Assembly: GCA_036386415.1 (NCBI GenBank)
Contig: DASVVT010000017.1
Location: 1 to 32,876, forward strand
Direction: 5' to 3'
Source of the DNA: DASVVT01 sp036386415
GTDB lineage: Bacteria; Acidobacteriota; Blastocatellia; Pyrinomonadales; Pyrinomonadaceae
Length of the DNA stretch: 32,876 nucleotides
Both the position numbers and the translations under genes were made by a program. Below, in pieces: positions 1-7,899 of the stretch. Numbering within the stretch: position 1 is the first letter of the stretch; the number at the start of each line of letters is the position of its first letter. The notes under the pieces were generated by a model. The model was not told the origin of the DNA. It saw nothing but the letters and a program-made list of their open reading frames with translations, and did no database searches.

Positions 1-528
1 GTGTACCTCTCCCCTCTGGGAGTGTTAGGAGAAGCTTCGAATCAAAGTGTGCTTCGGTGAAAACGGTATGCAGCGAAGGCTTCGGGTTCTGGTGCTCTTG
101 TTGGAGCGGCTTCTGAAGTTGAAATCAGCCTGCTCTCGAACTATCTAAAACGCCGCCGTCTGAATTAAGCACGGAGAGCGCATCACCGCTGATGCGCGAG
201 AGAAGGAGTAACAGTTAGTGTGATGCGCTCTTTCCCTATATAGTTGCAAGACCCTGCCAAGCTATCTTTAATTCAGCGGAGAGCTTACGATCAACAGAGA
301 GAGAGGAGTCAAGTTTTCCGGTTCATCACCAGCATGGGAAGAATGCTAAGGCGTGTGATGATCCACGAAGTAACACCAGACTACACGAAACAGCCCCTCA
401 TTTCGTGTCCATTCATGTTGATTAGCGGATCGTCCTCCCGTCCTCTTTTGTTTGCCACTTGGTATTAGAACCTGTTATAGCTTTAGCGCTTAAACCTGAG
501 CAGGCTGCCCGAGGCGGAAAAGAAGATC
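1..528. other. Gene-free stretch at window start
   Basis: I see no convincing gene here. Short open frames exist but have no ribosome binding site and no recognisable protein. A 12-bp inverted repeat (175-186 with 220-231, arms AGAGCGCATCAC and GTGATGCGCTCT) is followed by a short T-run and could be a weak terminator-like hairpin. A degraded member of the repeat family seen intact at 15833-15920 occupies 357-434. Confidence 0.5.
357..434. repeat. Degenerate TTCGTG-type inverted repeat
   Basis: The left part contains GATCCACGAAGTAACAC and CACGAAA; the right part contains TTTCGTGTCCATTC and GGATCGTCC. The order and words match the intact element at 15833-15920, where the same phrase GATCCACGAAGTAACACGA recurs, but the arms here are eroded and pair only in patches. 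I read it as an old copy of the same intergenic repeat family. Confidence 0.55.
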
Positions 529-915
529 ATGGCTATTACCAGCAAGACACAGGAACCCTTCTCCGTCAGATTTATAGATGACGGATCGGAGATTCTTTTA
601 GAGGTGACGAATAATGCTGAGGAAACCTTCAAGTCTATAGAGATACTGACCATCTTTCTGAAAGATGAAGAAACTCCAGGTGGTGGCCCCTCACGGGCGC
701 ATATTAAATTTGAGGCTGTAAAGTACCTACAACCGAAAGAGAAGGCCGTCCTGGCTCACAGAACCTGGATTGATGGCAAACCGTCAGACCCGGAACACGA
801 CCAGTTGAAGCGTCTGAAAGTGCAGGCCGGAGAAGTCAGACCTTACGTGCTGGATATTTCCTGGGAGGATGCGGAAGGGAAGTCACGCTTTCAACGGATA
901 CCGATCGGGCATTGA
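529..915 (+). CDS. Hypothetical protein, 128 aa
   Basis: I do not recognise this family. It has no signal peptide and no membrane segment. The sequence alternates short hydrophobic and charged stretches (for example SVRFIDDGSEILLEVTNN and PYVLDISWED), as expected for a small beta-sandwich domain. The phrase LEVTNNAEETFKSIEI resembles the neutral strand pattern of Ig-like or fibronectin-like domains, which is only an inference. The start ATG at 529 is preceded by a purine-rich stretch (GAGGCGGAAAAGAAG) that can serve as ribosome binding site. It stands alone, with gene-poor DNA on both sides, so context gives no clue. Confidence 0.6.
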   Translation: MAITSKTQEPFSVRFIDDGSEILLEVTNNAEETFKSIEILTIFLKDEETPGGGPSRAHIKFEAVKYLQPKEKAVLAHRTWIDGKPSDPEHDQLKRLKVQAGEVRPYVLDISWEDAEGKSRFQRIPIGH

Positions 916-1515
916 AGAATCTATTTTACAGTCTTAACTGCCTCTCATAACCCATCCACCACGCTTGTGCCTCCACGGGCAACCACACCGAAAAAAATTT
1001 GTAACCGCCAGCCTCCAGCCCACGTTTTCAGTTGTAAAGGTCAAAGTAGTTGATTATAGGCGGGGAGTGATTGGATGTCTGAGGATTGAAAACAGACGGC
1101 ACGCAACCTGGTTACTACTTCTGACGCTTGCGGCGGCTGATCCCAATCAACTCATCGCGTCAACTCGCGGCCAGTAAGATGGTGTCGCACGGTGCTTAGT
1201 CTGTTCCTCTCTATCTAAGGGATGGCGCTCCGGCGGGGCGCAAGAAGATAGCGTCGCAGCAGCACAACCGATGCCTGGTGTGTGCTTCATCGTGGTGGGC
1301 GACACACTTGCCTTTAAGCGTGGGTTGAAGGGTCCCAAGCGGATCAAAGCGTCGCACCCCGTACATTTCGGGGCACGCGCCACAGATGCTGCACGTCCGG
1401 CGCGGGTTAATCCGAGCCTTTATTGATCGCTCATTCTCAACCAACTATGCCCCGAACAGGAAAAGCGAGCGATTCCTGTATCGGCTCCTGGTTTGAATTG
1501 ATAGGAGGTGTAAAC
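916..1515. other. Gap without a convincing gene
   Basis: About 600 bases separate the small unknown from the beta-propeller gene. Several overlapping open frames run through it on both strands, none with a clear ribosome binding site. One minus-strand frame (1211-1444) encodes a short Cys/His-rich peptide with CSICG and a C-H-H-H-C cluster and is treated as a possible gene remnant in the findings. No terminator or repeat of the families seen elsewhere is visible. Confidence 0.45.
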
Positions 1516-2991
1516 GTGAGAGTCTTACTCGTCTCTCTGCTGTGCCTGCTTTGTTCATCCGTCGCGCTGGCGCAAACCAGACCGGTCTGGCAACACAAAG
1601 GCGATTTTGGTTTTACCGATAAGGACGAGCGCATTTCGTGGGATCAGTATCTGGAGCATGAAAACCAACTCCTGTTGATTAGCCATAAAAATCTTCAACT
1701 CCTGGATGTGGGTCATGCGAAAGTGTTGGAACATCGTCCCACCACCTTGCCAACGCTCATCGGGGCTGCTAATTGCGGTTTCGACCGCTGGGTGATGAGC
1801 CCCGATCGAAGAAAAATTCTGATCATCGGAGAAACAGAGGGGAAAGGTGGCTCCAAGCAGAACGTCGCGGTCTGGGACTGGCGAACAGGAAAACGGATCG
1901 CCGTGCTGGATAAAAGTCCATACCGAATTCGCGCTGGTTCGTGGAGCGAAAATGGTAAGACCCTGGTCACTTATGACGTTGACTTCAACTTCATGTCGAT
2001 GTCCGTCTCAAAACTGGGCGTCTCCTTCTGGGACGGCGAAACCTTCGAGTACCGCCACTCGATGTCCATAGAGAATCCCACCTGGATGCATCTGAGCGAT
2101 GACGGCAGACGCTTCTTCGCTGCGTCAGGAAGAAAGAAAAGCTTCTTCGGTCTGAAATATGTCAGCGATTCGCGAGGCATCATCAACGTCTGGAACACGA
2201 CGAGCGGGCAACTGGAAAAGACGATTTCGATGAGCGACGATGATTTCAACATCAGAACCAGTAAGATTAACGTGAGCCCCGACGATAAGCTTCTGGTTTT
2301 CGTCAACAAGCACAAATCAAAGTCCTCGGAGCACAGGCTGCTGGCCTGGGAGATGAACGGAAGCATCCACCAGAAATACGAGTTTAAGGCGAACCCGAAA
2401 ATAGATAACTCTTACGTCAGGTTCAGCCCTGACGGAAAGTATTTCGCTTTAGATGCGGGGAAGAACCTGCAAATCTATGAGACCCAGACGGGGGCGAAGA
2501 GATTTGAGTTGTATGATGTCGAGCTGCCCGACTTTTGGCTCAACGACAACCAGACCATCATCAAAGATGATGTCGACCAAATGGAGGCTTTCGAGATCGC
2601 CAACGGAAAGAAACTTTACGAGCAAAAACTGATCTACAAAACTGCTTCTGTCTCCACGGGCGGGACGACGGATGTAAATGGCAGCTATACCGAAACCACA
2701 GAAACCATCACCGTGGACATCACCAGAATAGTTCCCCACCCGAGCGGCAAGATGTTCCTCACCTACAGCAACCAGTACCTTAAAGTTTTTGATTCTAGAA
2801 CGGGTGGACTTTTGCAGACCATCATTTCTCCCGACCTGGCTGCGCCTTCAATGGACTTCTGTCAGAAGTATCCGAAGAAATGCAAAGGAAATCTGGTCTG
2901 GAAAGCAGGCTGGTCAAGCGATGGGAAAATGCTTTACGTCTTCGGAGCGAATCATCAAACAGTTTCGCTGTGGGAGATGCTTGAGAACTGA
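1516..2991 (+). CDS. Secreted WD40-like beta-propeller protein
   Basis: The 491-residue product begins with a signal peptide (VRVLLVSLLCLLCSSVALA, likely cut before QT). The rest shows repeated WD40-like blade motifs: WDWRTGKR, SENGKTLVTYD, FWDGETFEY, LSDDGRRFFAASG, VWNTTSGQLEKTI, VSPDDKLLVFVN, FSPDGKYFALDAG, VFDSRTGGLLQTI and a final SSDGKMLYVFG...VSLWEM. This fits a six- or seven-bladed propeller used as a protein-binding or scaffold domain outside the cytoplasm. No enzymatic domain is attached. I chose GTG at 1516 because a strong AGGAGGTG site lies 6 bases upstream and it puts the signal peptide at the N terminus; the frame stays open upstream to about 1423. The ligand cannot be deduced. 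Confidence 0.85.
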   Translation: MRVLLVSLLCLLCSSVALAQTRPVWQHKGDFGFTDKDERISWDQYLEHENQLLLISHKNLQLLDVGHAKVLEHRPTTLPTLIGAANCGFDRWVMSPDRRKILIIGETEGKGGSKQNVAVWDWRTGKRIAVLDKSPYRIRAGSWSENGKTLVTYDVDFNFMSMSVSKLGVSFWDGETFEYRHSMSIENPTWMHLSDDGRRFFAASGRKKSFFGLKYVSDSRGIINVWNTTSGQLEKTISMSDDDFNIRTSKINVSPDDKLLVFVNKHKSKSSEHRLLAWEMNGSIHQKYEFKANPKIDNSYVRFSPDGKYFALDAGKNLQIYETQTGAKRFELYDVELPDFWLNDNQTIIKDDVDQMEAFEIANGKKLYEQKLIYKTASVSTGGTTDVNGSYTETTETITVDITRIVPHPSGKMFLTYSNQYLKVFDSRTGGLLQTIISPDLAAPSMDFCQKYPKKCKGNLVWKAGWSSDGKMLYVFGANHQTVSLWEMLEN

Positions 2992-3011
2992 GGCGTGGCG
3001 AAGGCGAGACT

Positions 3012-3518
3012 GTGAACATTCGTGCGGAAAAACCTGAGGATCACTTAGCCGTTCGTCAGGTGAACGAACAGGCGTTCGGTCGCCCAGATGAAGCTGCTCT
3101 CGTTGATGCATTAAGGAAAAGCGCTGACCCTCATATCTCACTTGTGGCTGAGGTGGGTGGCCGCATTATCGGCCACATCTTCTTCAGCCCTGTTGTGATC
3201 GAATCGGAGGCCTCCGTGTCCACTGCTCTAGGGCTTGCGCCGATGGCCGTTTTACCGGAACTTCAGAAGCAGGGTATTGGCTCTCGGTTGGTGCGGCGGG
3301 GATTGGACGAGTGCCGGAAGATAGGTCATGACGTGGTCGTCGTACTCGGTCATCCTGAATATTATCCACGCTTCGGCTTTGTACCATCTACCCGGATGGG
3401 GTTGAGGTGCGAGTATCCTGTTGCTGAAGAGGTGTTCATGGTAGTCGAGTTGAGAGCAGGGGCTTTAGCTGGACGCACAGGAGTGGTCAAGTATCACCCT
3501 GAGTTTGGCCGTGTGTGA
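3012..3518 (+). CDS. GNAT family N-acetyltransferase (YhbS-like)
   Basis: The 168-residue protein has the GNAT layout: N-terminal IRAEKPEDHLAVRQVNEQAF, the central strand LAPMAVLPELQKQGIGSRLV containing the acetyl-CoA pyrophosphate loop (Q-x-x-G-I-G), and the C-terminal GHPEYYPRFGFVPS that is typical of the YhbS/COG3153 group. The family transfers acetyl from acetyl-CoA to small molecules or protein amines; the substrate is not predictable. It begins with GTG 20 bases after the propeller gene, so the two may be co-transcribed. The ribosome binding site is weak (AAGGCGA). Confidence 0.85.
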   Translation: MNIRAEKPEDHLAVRQVNEQAFGRPDEAALVDALRKSADPHISLVAEVGGRIIGHIFFSPVVIESEASVSTALGLAPMAVLPELQKQGIGSRLVRRGLDECRKIGHDVVVVLGHPEYYPRFGFVPSTRMGLRCEYPVAEEVFMVVELRAGALAGRTGVVKYHPEFGRV

Positions 3519-3574
3519 TAAGTGACGGCGGCCAGTATGCGCTTCATAACTGATCCTCACCAGCACCTCAGAAC

Positions 3575-3709
3575 AGTAGACAGTAGACAGTAGACAGGAG
3601 TCAGTAGAAAAGAAAAGCAGTTGGCATAGAGCTTCTAAATCGTAGTTAGACAACAAAACGCGCCTCTGCGGTTTTTCTACTGACTCCTGTCTACTGTCTA
3701 CTGTCTACT
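3575..3709. repeat. Inverted repeat, CAGTAG family, copy 1
   Basis: The left arm 3575-3611 and right arm 3673-3709 are perfect reverse complements over 37 bases, separated by 61 bases. Each arm is built of tandem 7-bp units of the form CAGTAGN. A rare variant unit, CAGGAGT, occurs at the matching place in both arms. The inner edge runs into AGAAAAGAAAAGCAG, the purine core shared with copies 2, 4 and 5. It lies downstream of the GNAT gene and upstream of carD. Confidence 0.9.
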
Positions 3710-3726
3710 CCCCCGCCGTATATTCC

Positions 3727-3756
3727 TTGACGCTTCGCAAGAGCGCTTGTTACACT
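3727..3756 (+). promoter_or_regulatory. Candidate promoter for carD
   Basis: TTGACG (3727-3732) and TACACT (3751-3756) are 18 bases apart, a fair sigma-70-type match, about 110 bases upstream of the carD start. A small hairpin (CGACGC/GCGTCG near 3778-3795) lies in the presumed leader. Confidence 0.35.
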
Positions 3757-3865
3757 TTCGTAAGATTTAAGCGAACCCGACGCTACGCTGCGTCGCCAGT
3801 CACGGGGGGGTACTCGAACCCGCATGTGCGGCGTAGTCTGATTTTTGTAATTCGATGGAGGTGTT

Positions 3866-4414
3866 ATGGTGGGCTTTAAAGTCGGCCAGAAGGTTGTTTA
3901 CCCTAATCACGGGATCGGAACCATCGAGCAGATCGAACAGAAGCAAATAGGCGCTGCCTCACTTCCTTTTTATACGCTTCGTCTTGCTGCCACTAATTCA
4001 ATCGTTCTCGTTCCGGTCGCCAACGCCACGGAAGTTGGCCTGCGTTCCCCAATCTCATCCGGCGAATGTGAGATGCTCCTGAAGAATTTAGCAGATGATT
4101 TCTCATCCCCCGCCAATGATTGGAAAGATCGTTTCAAAGATTTCTCAGAGAGGATGCGCACGGGCGACATCTTTGAGGTCGCCGACGTGCTCAAGAATCT
4201 GACTTTCTTGAGCCACCTCAAGCCGCTCAGTTTTCGCGAGCAGCGGATGCTGGAGCGTGCGCGCTATCTGGTCATCTCCGAACTGGCCGCTGTCTGTCGC
4301 CAGCCCGAATGCAGTATTGAACCTCGCGTCGAACAGGCTCTGGCGCGCGCCTGCGCCAAGCATGAACGTCGTCCTGCGCGCGTCCGCGCCGCAGGCGCAG
4401 CAGCCGGTCACTGA
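3866..4414 (+). CDS. carD: CarD-family transcriptional regulator
   Basis: The 182-residue protein opens with FKVGQKVVYPNHGIGTIEQIE, the signature of the CarD/CdnL/TRCF RNA-polymerase-interacting domain (about residues 3-65), followed by a helical C-terminal region (about 75-160: LLKNLADDFS..., DIFEVADVLKNLTFLSH, LSFREQRMLERARYLVISEL). Known CarD/CdnL proteins bind the RNA polymerase beta subunit and stabilise open promoter complexes, especially at rRNA promoters. The last 20 residues are Arg/Ala-rich and probably disordered. ATG at 3866 follows a good TGGAGGTG site. The gene appears monocistronic, with a candidate promoter upstream and a hairpin at its stop codon. Confidence 0.92.
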   Translation: MVGFKVGQKVVYPNHGIGTIEQIEQKQIGAASLPFYTLRLAATNSIVLVPVANATEVGLRSPISSGECEMLLKNLADDFSSPANDWKDRFKDFSERMRTGDIFEVADVLKNLTFLSHLKPLSFREQRMLERARYLVISELAAVCRQPECSIEPRVEQALARACAKHERRPARVRAAGAAAGH

Positions 4415-4427
4415 CCGGAACCTTTTT
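4404..4427 (+). terminator. Hairpin at the carD stop codon
   Basis: CCGGTC-ACT-GACCGG (4404-4418) is a perfect 6-bp stem with a 3-base loop overlapping the carD stop, followed after four bases by TTTTT (4423-4427). The stem is short, so termination may be weak. Confidence 0.45.
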
Positions 4428-4554
4428 ACACAACTCGCAACCCGTCCGTCCAGGCTGGAAGCCAAGAGCGCCTGTCAGAACTTCTGTTAGCGCTGGCGAC
4501 CGTGGCCGCCGTAGTCTCGGGCTGGTAGGTGCTCGTGTCTACATGCTCACGCCG

Positions 4555-4563
4555 TGCTATAAT
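4555..4563 (+). promoter_or_regulatory. Extended -10 promoter element for the CNNM/CBS gene
   Basis: TGCTATAAT at 4555-4563 is a perfect extended -10 (TGnTATAAT) about 65 bases before the start of the next gene. No good -35 hexamer is seen, which extended -10 promoters tolerate. Confidence 0.5.
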
Positions 4564-4628
4564 CCATCGCGCGTCAAAGCTCTGCAAACTATATAGCGCA
4601 AGCTGCCGAACCCCCACCTTTGAATGTG

Positions 4629-6059
4629 ATGGACGATCCTGCAAGTATCTTACTGGCCTTAATTCTTCAAGAGGAAGTGGCGCATGCGCCCGTCACTGTG
4701 ACCGGAGCTCTGCTCAAACTCCTCGCCGTTTTCATTCTAGTCCTGGCTAATGGCTTCTTCGTCGGCTCGGAGTTTGCGCTCGTCTCCGTGCGCCGCCCGC
4801 GCCTCGAAGAGCGCGCCAACGCAGGAAGCCCGAGCGCGAAAGCGGCGCTGCGCCTCCTGGATAAGCCGACCATCTTCATCTCGGCCACGCAGCTCGGCAT
4901 CACGCTCGCTTCGCTCGCCCTGGGTTGGATCGGTGAGCCGACCATCGCCGCGCTGCTCCTGCCTCTGGCCTCGCGCATTGCGACCGAGGGCTGGGCGGGC
5001 TACATAGCCCATGGCGCGGCCATCGCCATCGCTTTTGCGGCGATCACCTACCTGCATATCGTGATCGGTGAATTGATGCCCAAGATGCTCGCGCTCGAAC
5101 GAGCCGAGCGACTGGCGCTACTCGGCGCTCGCCCGCTTGAGCTGTTCGCACGGATTTTCCGCGCGCCGATCTGGATTTTCAATAAGACGGGCACTACCTT
5201 GGGGAAGCTGTTCGGCCTCAAATCATCGCTCGAACACACAGCCGTCTACACGGAAACTGAGCTGAGGCAGCTCATAGACATCTCCGTCGAGAGCGGCCAC
5301 CTGGGCGGAGCCGAGCAGCGCCTGATTCATCGCGTCTTCGAGTTCTCGGACACGCTCGTGCGCGAAGCGATGGTTCCGCGCACGGCGATGGCCGCCGTCT
5401 CCGCCGATTGCAGTCTTGAAGACATCGCGCGAGCTTTCCGTCAATACGGCTACTCGCGCCTGCCCGTTTACCGCGAGTCGCTCGACGACATGATCGGCTT
5501 CGTGCACAGCAAGGATGTCATGCCCTACCTGCTGCATCCTGAAAAGTTTCGCCTCGAACACGTCCTACAGGCTCCGCTCTATGTCGTCGATACCGCTCGT
5601 CTGGAAGACGTGCTCCGGCAGATGCAGAAGGCCAAGATTCATTTCGGCTTCGTGGTGGACGAGCACGGCGGCGTGGAAGGCATCATCACGCTTGAAGACC
5701 TTCTGGAGGAGATCGTCGGCGACATTTCGGACGAGCACGACGAAGAGGTCAACGAGCAGATCATGGAGGAGCGCGACGGAACCTACGTGCTCGACGGCGG
5801 CCTCGCCGTCCGCGACCTCAATCGCCGCCTCAAGCTTTCCTTGCCCGAATCCGAAACCTACACGACTATCGCCGGCTTCCTCATGACCGAAGCGGGTCAT
5901 GTGCTTCAGCCCGGCGAGGTCGTCAAACACGACGGTCTGCTCTTTCACATCGAGCGCGTCGAGCGCCGCCGCGTCCTGCGCGTCCGCCTCGAACGCACAG
6001 AAGAAGCTGAGACGAAATCGAGCGAAGCATCGGCTGATGGGTCTGGCGCGACGGTTTAA
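4629..6059 (+). CDS. HlyC/CorC-type CNNM and CBS domain membrane protein
   Basis: The 476-residue protein starts with a CNNM membrane domain (about residues 20-190) holding hydrophobic segments and the motif ANGFFVGSEFALVSVRRPRL. Next comes a pair of CBS domains (about 215-345), including MVPRTAM, YSRLPVYRESLDDMIGFVHSKD and FGFVVDEHGGVEGIITLEDLLEEIVGDI, and then a CorC_HlyC domain (about 365-455: YVLDGGLAVRDLNRRL, TIAGFLM, HIERVERRRVLRVRL). The family is implicated in Mg2+/Co2+ or Na+ handling, with CBS domains sensing nucleotides; old haemolysin names are misleading. ATG 4629 is used here; TTG 4620 in the same frame is possible and neither has a clear ribosome binding site. It is probably monocistronic. 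Confidence 0.9.
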   Translation: MDDPASILLALILQEEVAHAPVTVTGALLKLLAVFILVLANGFFVGSEFALVSVRRPRLEERANAGSPSAKAALRLLDKPTIFISATQLGITLASLALGWIGEPTIAALLLPLASRIATEGWAGYIAHGAAIAIAFAAITYLHIVIGELMPKMLALERAERLALLGARPLELFARIFRAPIWIFNKTGTTLGKLFGLKSSLEHTAVYTETELRQLIDISVESGHLGGAEQRLIHRVFEFSDTLVREAMVPRTAMAAVSADCSLEDIARAFRQYGYSRLPVYRESLDDMIGFVHSKDVMPYLLHPEKFRLEHVLQAPLYVVDTARLEDVLRQMQKAKIHFGFVVDEHGGVEGIITLEDLLEEIVGDISDEHDEEVNEQIMEERDGTYVLDGGLAVRDLNRRLKLSLPESETYTTIAGFLMTEAGHVLQPGEVVKHDGLLFHIERVERRRVLRVRLERTEEAETKSSEASADGSGATV

Positions 6060-6236
6060 GAACGCTCTCAAATGGATGATAAAAGCTCTGTACGGCGAGG
6101 CCGCGTCCGTCTCGGCGCTTCGAGACCATTGTGCAGCTCTCGCGCTAACCCTGCGCCTGCCGTGGTCAGTCTCTTTTCTGCCGTACTCCATCCGACCCAA
6201 GACCATCAAACGAGTAGAGTCCTCACGTGATTAGTG

Positions 6237-6331
6237 CTCTGTGCCGCCTCTGTGCCCTCTGTGCCTCTGTGGTGAGTGTTGCTTAGAGTTGACTCACCAC
6301 AGAGACAGAGAACACGGAGATTGCACAGAGA
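6237..6331. repeat. Inverted repeat built of CTCTGTGCC-like units
   Basis: The left arm (6237-6277) is a series of CTCTGTGCC/CTCTGTGG units ending in GGTGAGT. The right arm (6292-6331) is an imperfect reverse complement starting ACTCACCACAGAG. The inner 13 bp (6265-6277 with 6292-6304) pair perfectly around a 14-base loop. It lies in the 393-base gap between the CNNM/CBS gene and eno. The rest of that gap shows only a small hairpin (6375-6381 with 6392-6398). Confidence 0.8.
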
Positions 6332-6452
6332 GTCGAGCTGAAACCGGGACACTACTATCAAAGCCCTCGCTTCATTTATCAGCCTCACAAATGATAAAGT
6401 TGCCGGACACGTAATTAGAAATCCCTTGGCTGACAGGAGCTGACTTTCCGTC

Positions 6453-7745
6453 ATGAGCATGATTGAGTACGTAACGGCGCGCGAGATTCTGGATTCCAGG
6501 GGTAATCCGACGGTCGAGGCCGAGGTGACATTGATCAATGGCGAGATGGGGCGCGCGGCAGTTCCATCTGGCGCGTCCACGGGCGAGCACGAAGCGGTTG
6601 AGCTGCGCGATGGTGAGGAAAAGCGCTATGGCGGGAAGGGCGTGCTCAAAGCCGTTGAGAATATCAACGACGTGATCGCGCCCGAGATAGAGGGCATGGA
6701 TGCGCTGGATCAGGTGGAAGTGGATCGGGCGCTCATCGAACTGGACGGAACGGAGAATAAATCCAAGCTCGGCGCGAATGCGCTCCTGGCCGTCTCGCTG
6801 GCGACGGCGCGCGCGGCGGCTGTCTACCAGGAGCTTCCGCTCTATCGTTATCTGGGTGGGCCGAACGCGCGCACGCTCCCCGTGCCCCTCATGAACATCC
6901 TGAACGGCGGCGCGCATGCCGACAACAACGTGGACTTTCAGGAGTTCATGGTCGTGCCCGTCGGCGCTAATGTCTTCAGCGAGGCGTTGCGCATGGGCGC
7001 GGAGATTTTCCATTCGCTCAAAAGCGTCCTGAAAAAGAGGGGCTACGCGACGAGCGTCGGCGACGAAGGCGGGTTCGCGCCCGACCTGCGCTCCAACGAA
7101 GAGGCCATCGAAACGATTCTCGAAGCGATCACGCAGGCGGGTTACAAAGTGAGGACAGATTGCTGGCTGGCGCTCGATCCGGCGGCGAGCGAGTTTTACC
7201 AGGACGGGTCTTACGTCTTCAAAAAGTCGGATGGACGGAAACTGTCTAGTCCTGAGATGGTCGCCTACTGGAAGAGCTGGGCCGAGCAGTATCCGATCAT
7301 CTCCATCGAAGACGGGATGGCGGAGAACGACTGGGACGGATGGAAGGCTCTGACGGACGAGATTGGTCAAAGCGTCCAACTGGTCGGCGACGATCTGTTC
7401 GTCACCAACACGTCATTCCTACGCAAGGGGATAGAGCTGGGTGTCGCCAATTCCATTCTCATCAAGGTCAACCAGATCGGCACGCTCACAGAGACGCTGG
7501 ACTGTATCGAGCTGGCACGATTGAGCCGTCGCACCGCCGTCATCTCGCACCGTTCGGGCGAGACCGAAGACTCCTTCATCGCAGACCTCGCCGTCGCCAC
7601 CGACGCCGGGCAGATCAAGACGGGCTCGCTCTCGCGCACCGACCGCATCGCCAAATACAACCAGCTCCTGCGCATCGAAGAGGACTTGCGCGACGCGGCG
7701 CGTTATCCGGGCATGGGAGCGTTTTATCAAGTGAGTAGACAGTAG
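6453..7745 (+). CDS. eno: Enolase (2-phosphoglycerate dehydratase)
   Basis: The product (430 aa) converts 2-phosphoglycerate to phosphoenolpyruvate in glycolysis. All expected elements are present: ILDSRGNPTVEAEV at the N terminus, SGASTGEHEA loop, LMNILNGGAHADNNVD, GDEGGFAP with the general acid Glu205, Mg ligands Asp242, Glu286 and Asp313, the base Lys338 in ILIKVNQIGT, SHRSGETED and KTGSLSRTDR. Length is normal. ATG 6453 has AGGAG about 12 bases upstream; ATG 6459 is an alternative. The unusual part is the 3' end: the last three codons (Ser-Arg-Gln) and the TAG stop lie inside the CAGTAG-family repeat, so the repeat has replaced the native terminus. It forms a functional pair with gpmI two kilobases downstream. 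Confidence 0.97.
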   Translation: MSMIEYVTAREILDSRGNPTVEAEVTLINGEMGRAAVPSGASTGEHEAVELRDGEEKRYGGKGVLKAVENINDVIAPEIEGMDALDQVEVDRALIELDGTENKSKLGANALLAVSLATARAAAVYQELPLYRYLGGPNARTLPVPLMNILNGGAHADNNVDFQEFMVVPVGANVFSEALRMGAEIFHSLKSVLKKRGYATSVGDEGGFAPDLRSNEEAIETILEAITQAGYKVRTDCWLALDPAASEFYQDGSYVFKKSDGRKLSSPEMVAYWKSWAEQYPIISIEDGMAENDWDGWKALTDEIGQSVQLVGDDLFVTNTSFLRKGIELGVANSILIKVNQIGTLTETLDCIELARLSRRTAVISHRSGETEDSFIADLAVATDAGQIKTGSLSRTDRIAKYNQLLRIEEDLRDAARYPGMGAFYQVSRQ

Positions 7746-7880
7746 ACAGTAGTCAGTAGCCAGTAGAAAGAAAGCAGCAGCCTTCGCCTTTCTATCTACA
7801 ATCGCTTGAGAGAATGAGCATCATTCGCATCAACGGATTTTCTGTTCTACTGACTACTGACTACTGACTACTGTCTACTG
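7734..7880. repeat. Inverted repeat, CAGTAG family, copy 2
   Basis: The left arm (7734-7768) has five 7-bp units and runs into AGAAAGAAAGCAGCAGCC. The right arm (7845-7880) is TTCTAC followed by four TGRCTAC/TGTCTAC units. Aligned as reverse complements the arms differ at two unit positions, unlike the perfect copy 1. The left arm overlaps the end of eno and supplies its stop codon. TAG appears at 7736, 7743 and 7750, that is in all three frames. Confidence 0.9.
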
Positions 7881-7899
7881 TTGTCGCGGAGCAGTGAGC

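Noticed and set aside
244..468. Open frame starting TTG at 244
   Set aside because: It runs through the degraded inverted repeat at 357-434, has no ribosome binding site and gives no recognisable protein.
3574..3608. Regular short repeats that might suggest a CRISPR array
   Set aside because: Units are 7 bp, directly abutting with no spacers, and are mirrored in a second arm. No cas genes are near.
3810..3830. tRNA T-arm-like words on the minus strand (GCGGGTTCGAGTACC) upstream of carD
   Set aside because: The T stem does not close and no acceptor or anticodon stem can be formed around it. CCGCA/TGCGG is just a small hairpin.
6372..7379. A 335-codon minus-strand frame opposite eno, and similar ones opposite gpmI (9303-10460) and pntAA (31322-32386)
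   Set aside because: These are antisense shadows created by codon bias. The sense genes are confirmed by complete family motifs.
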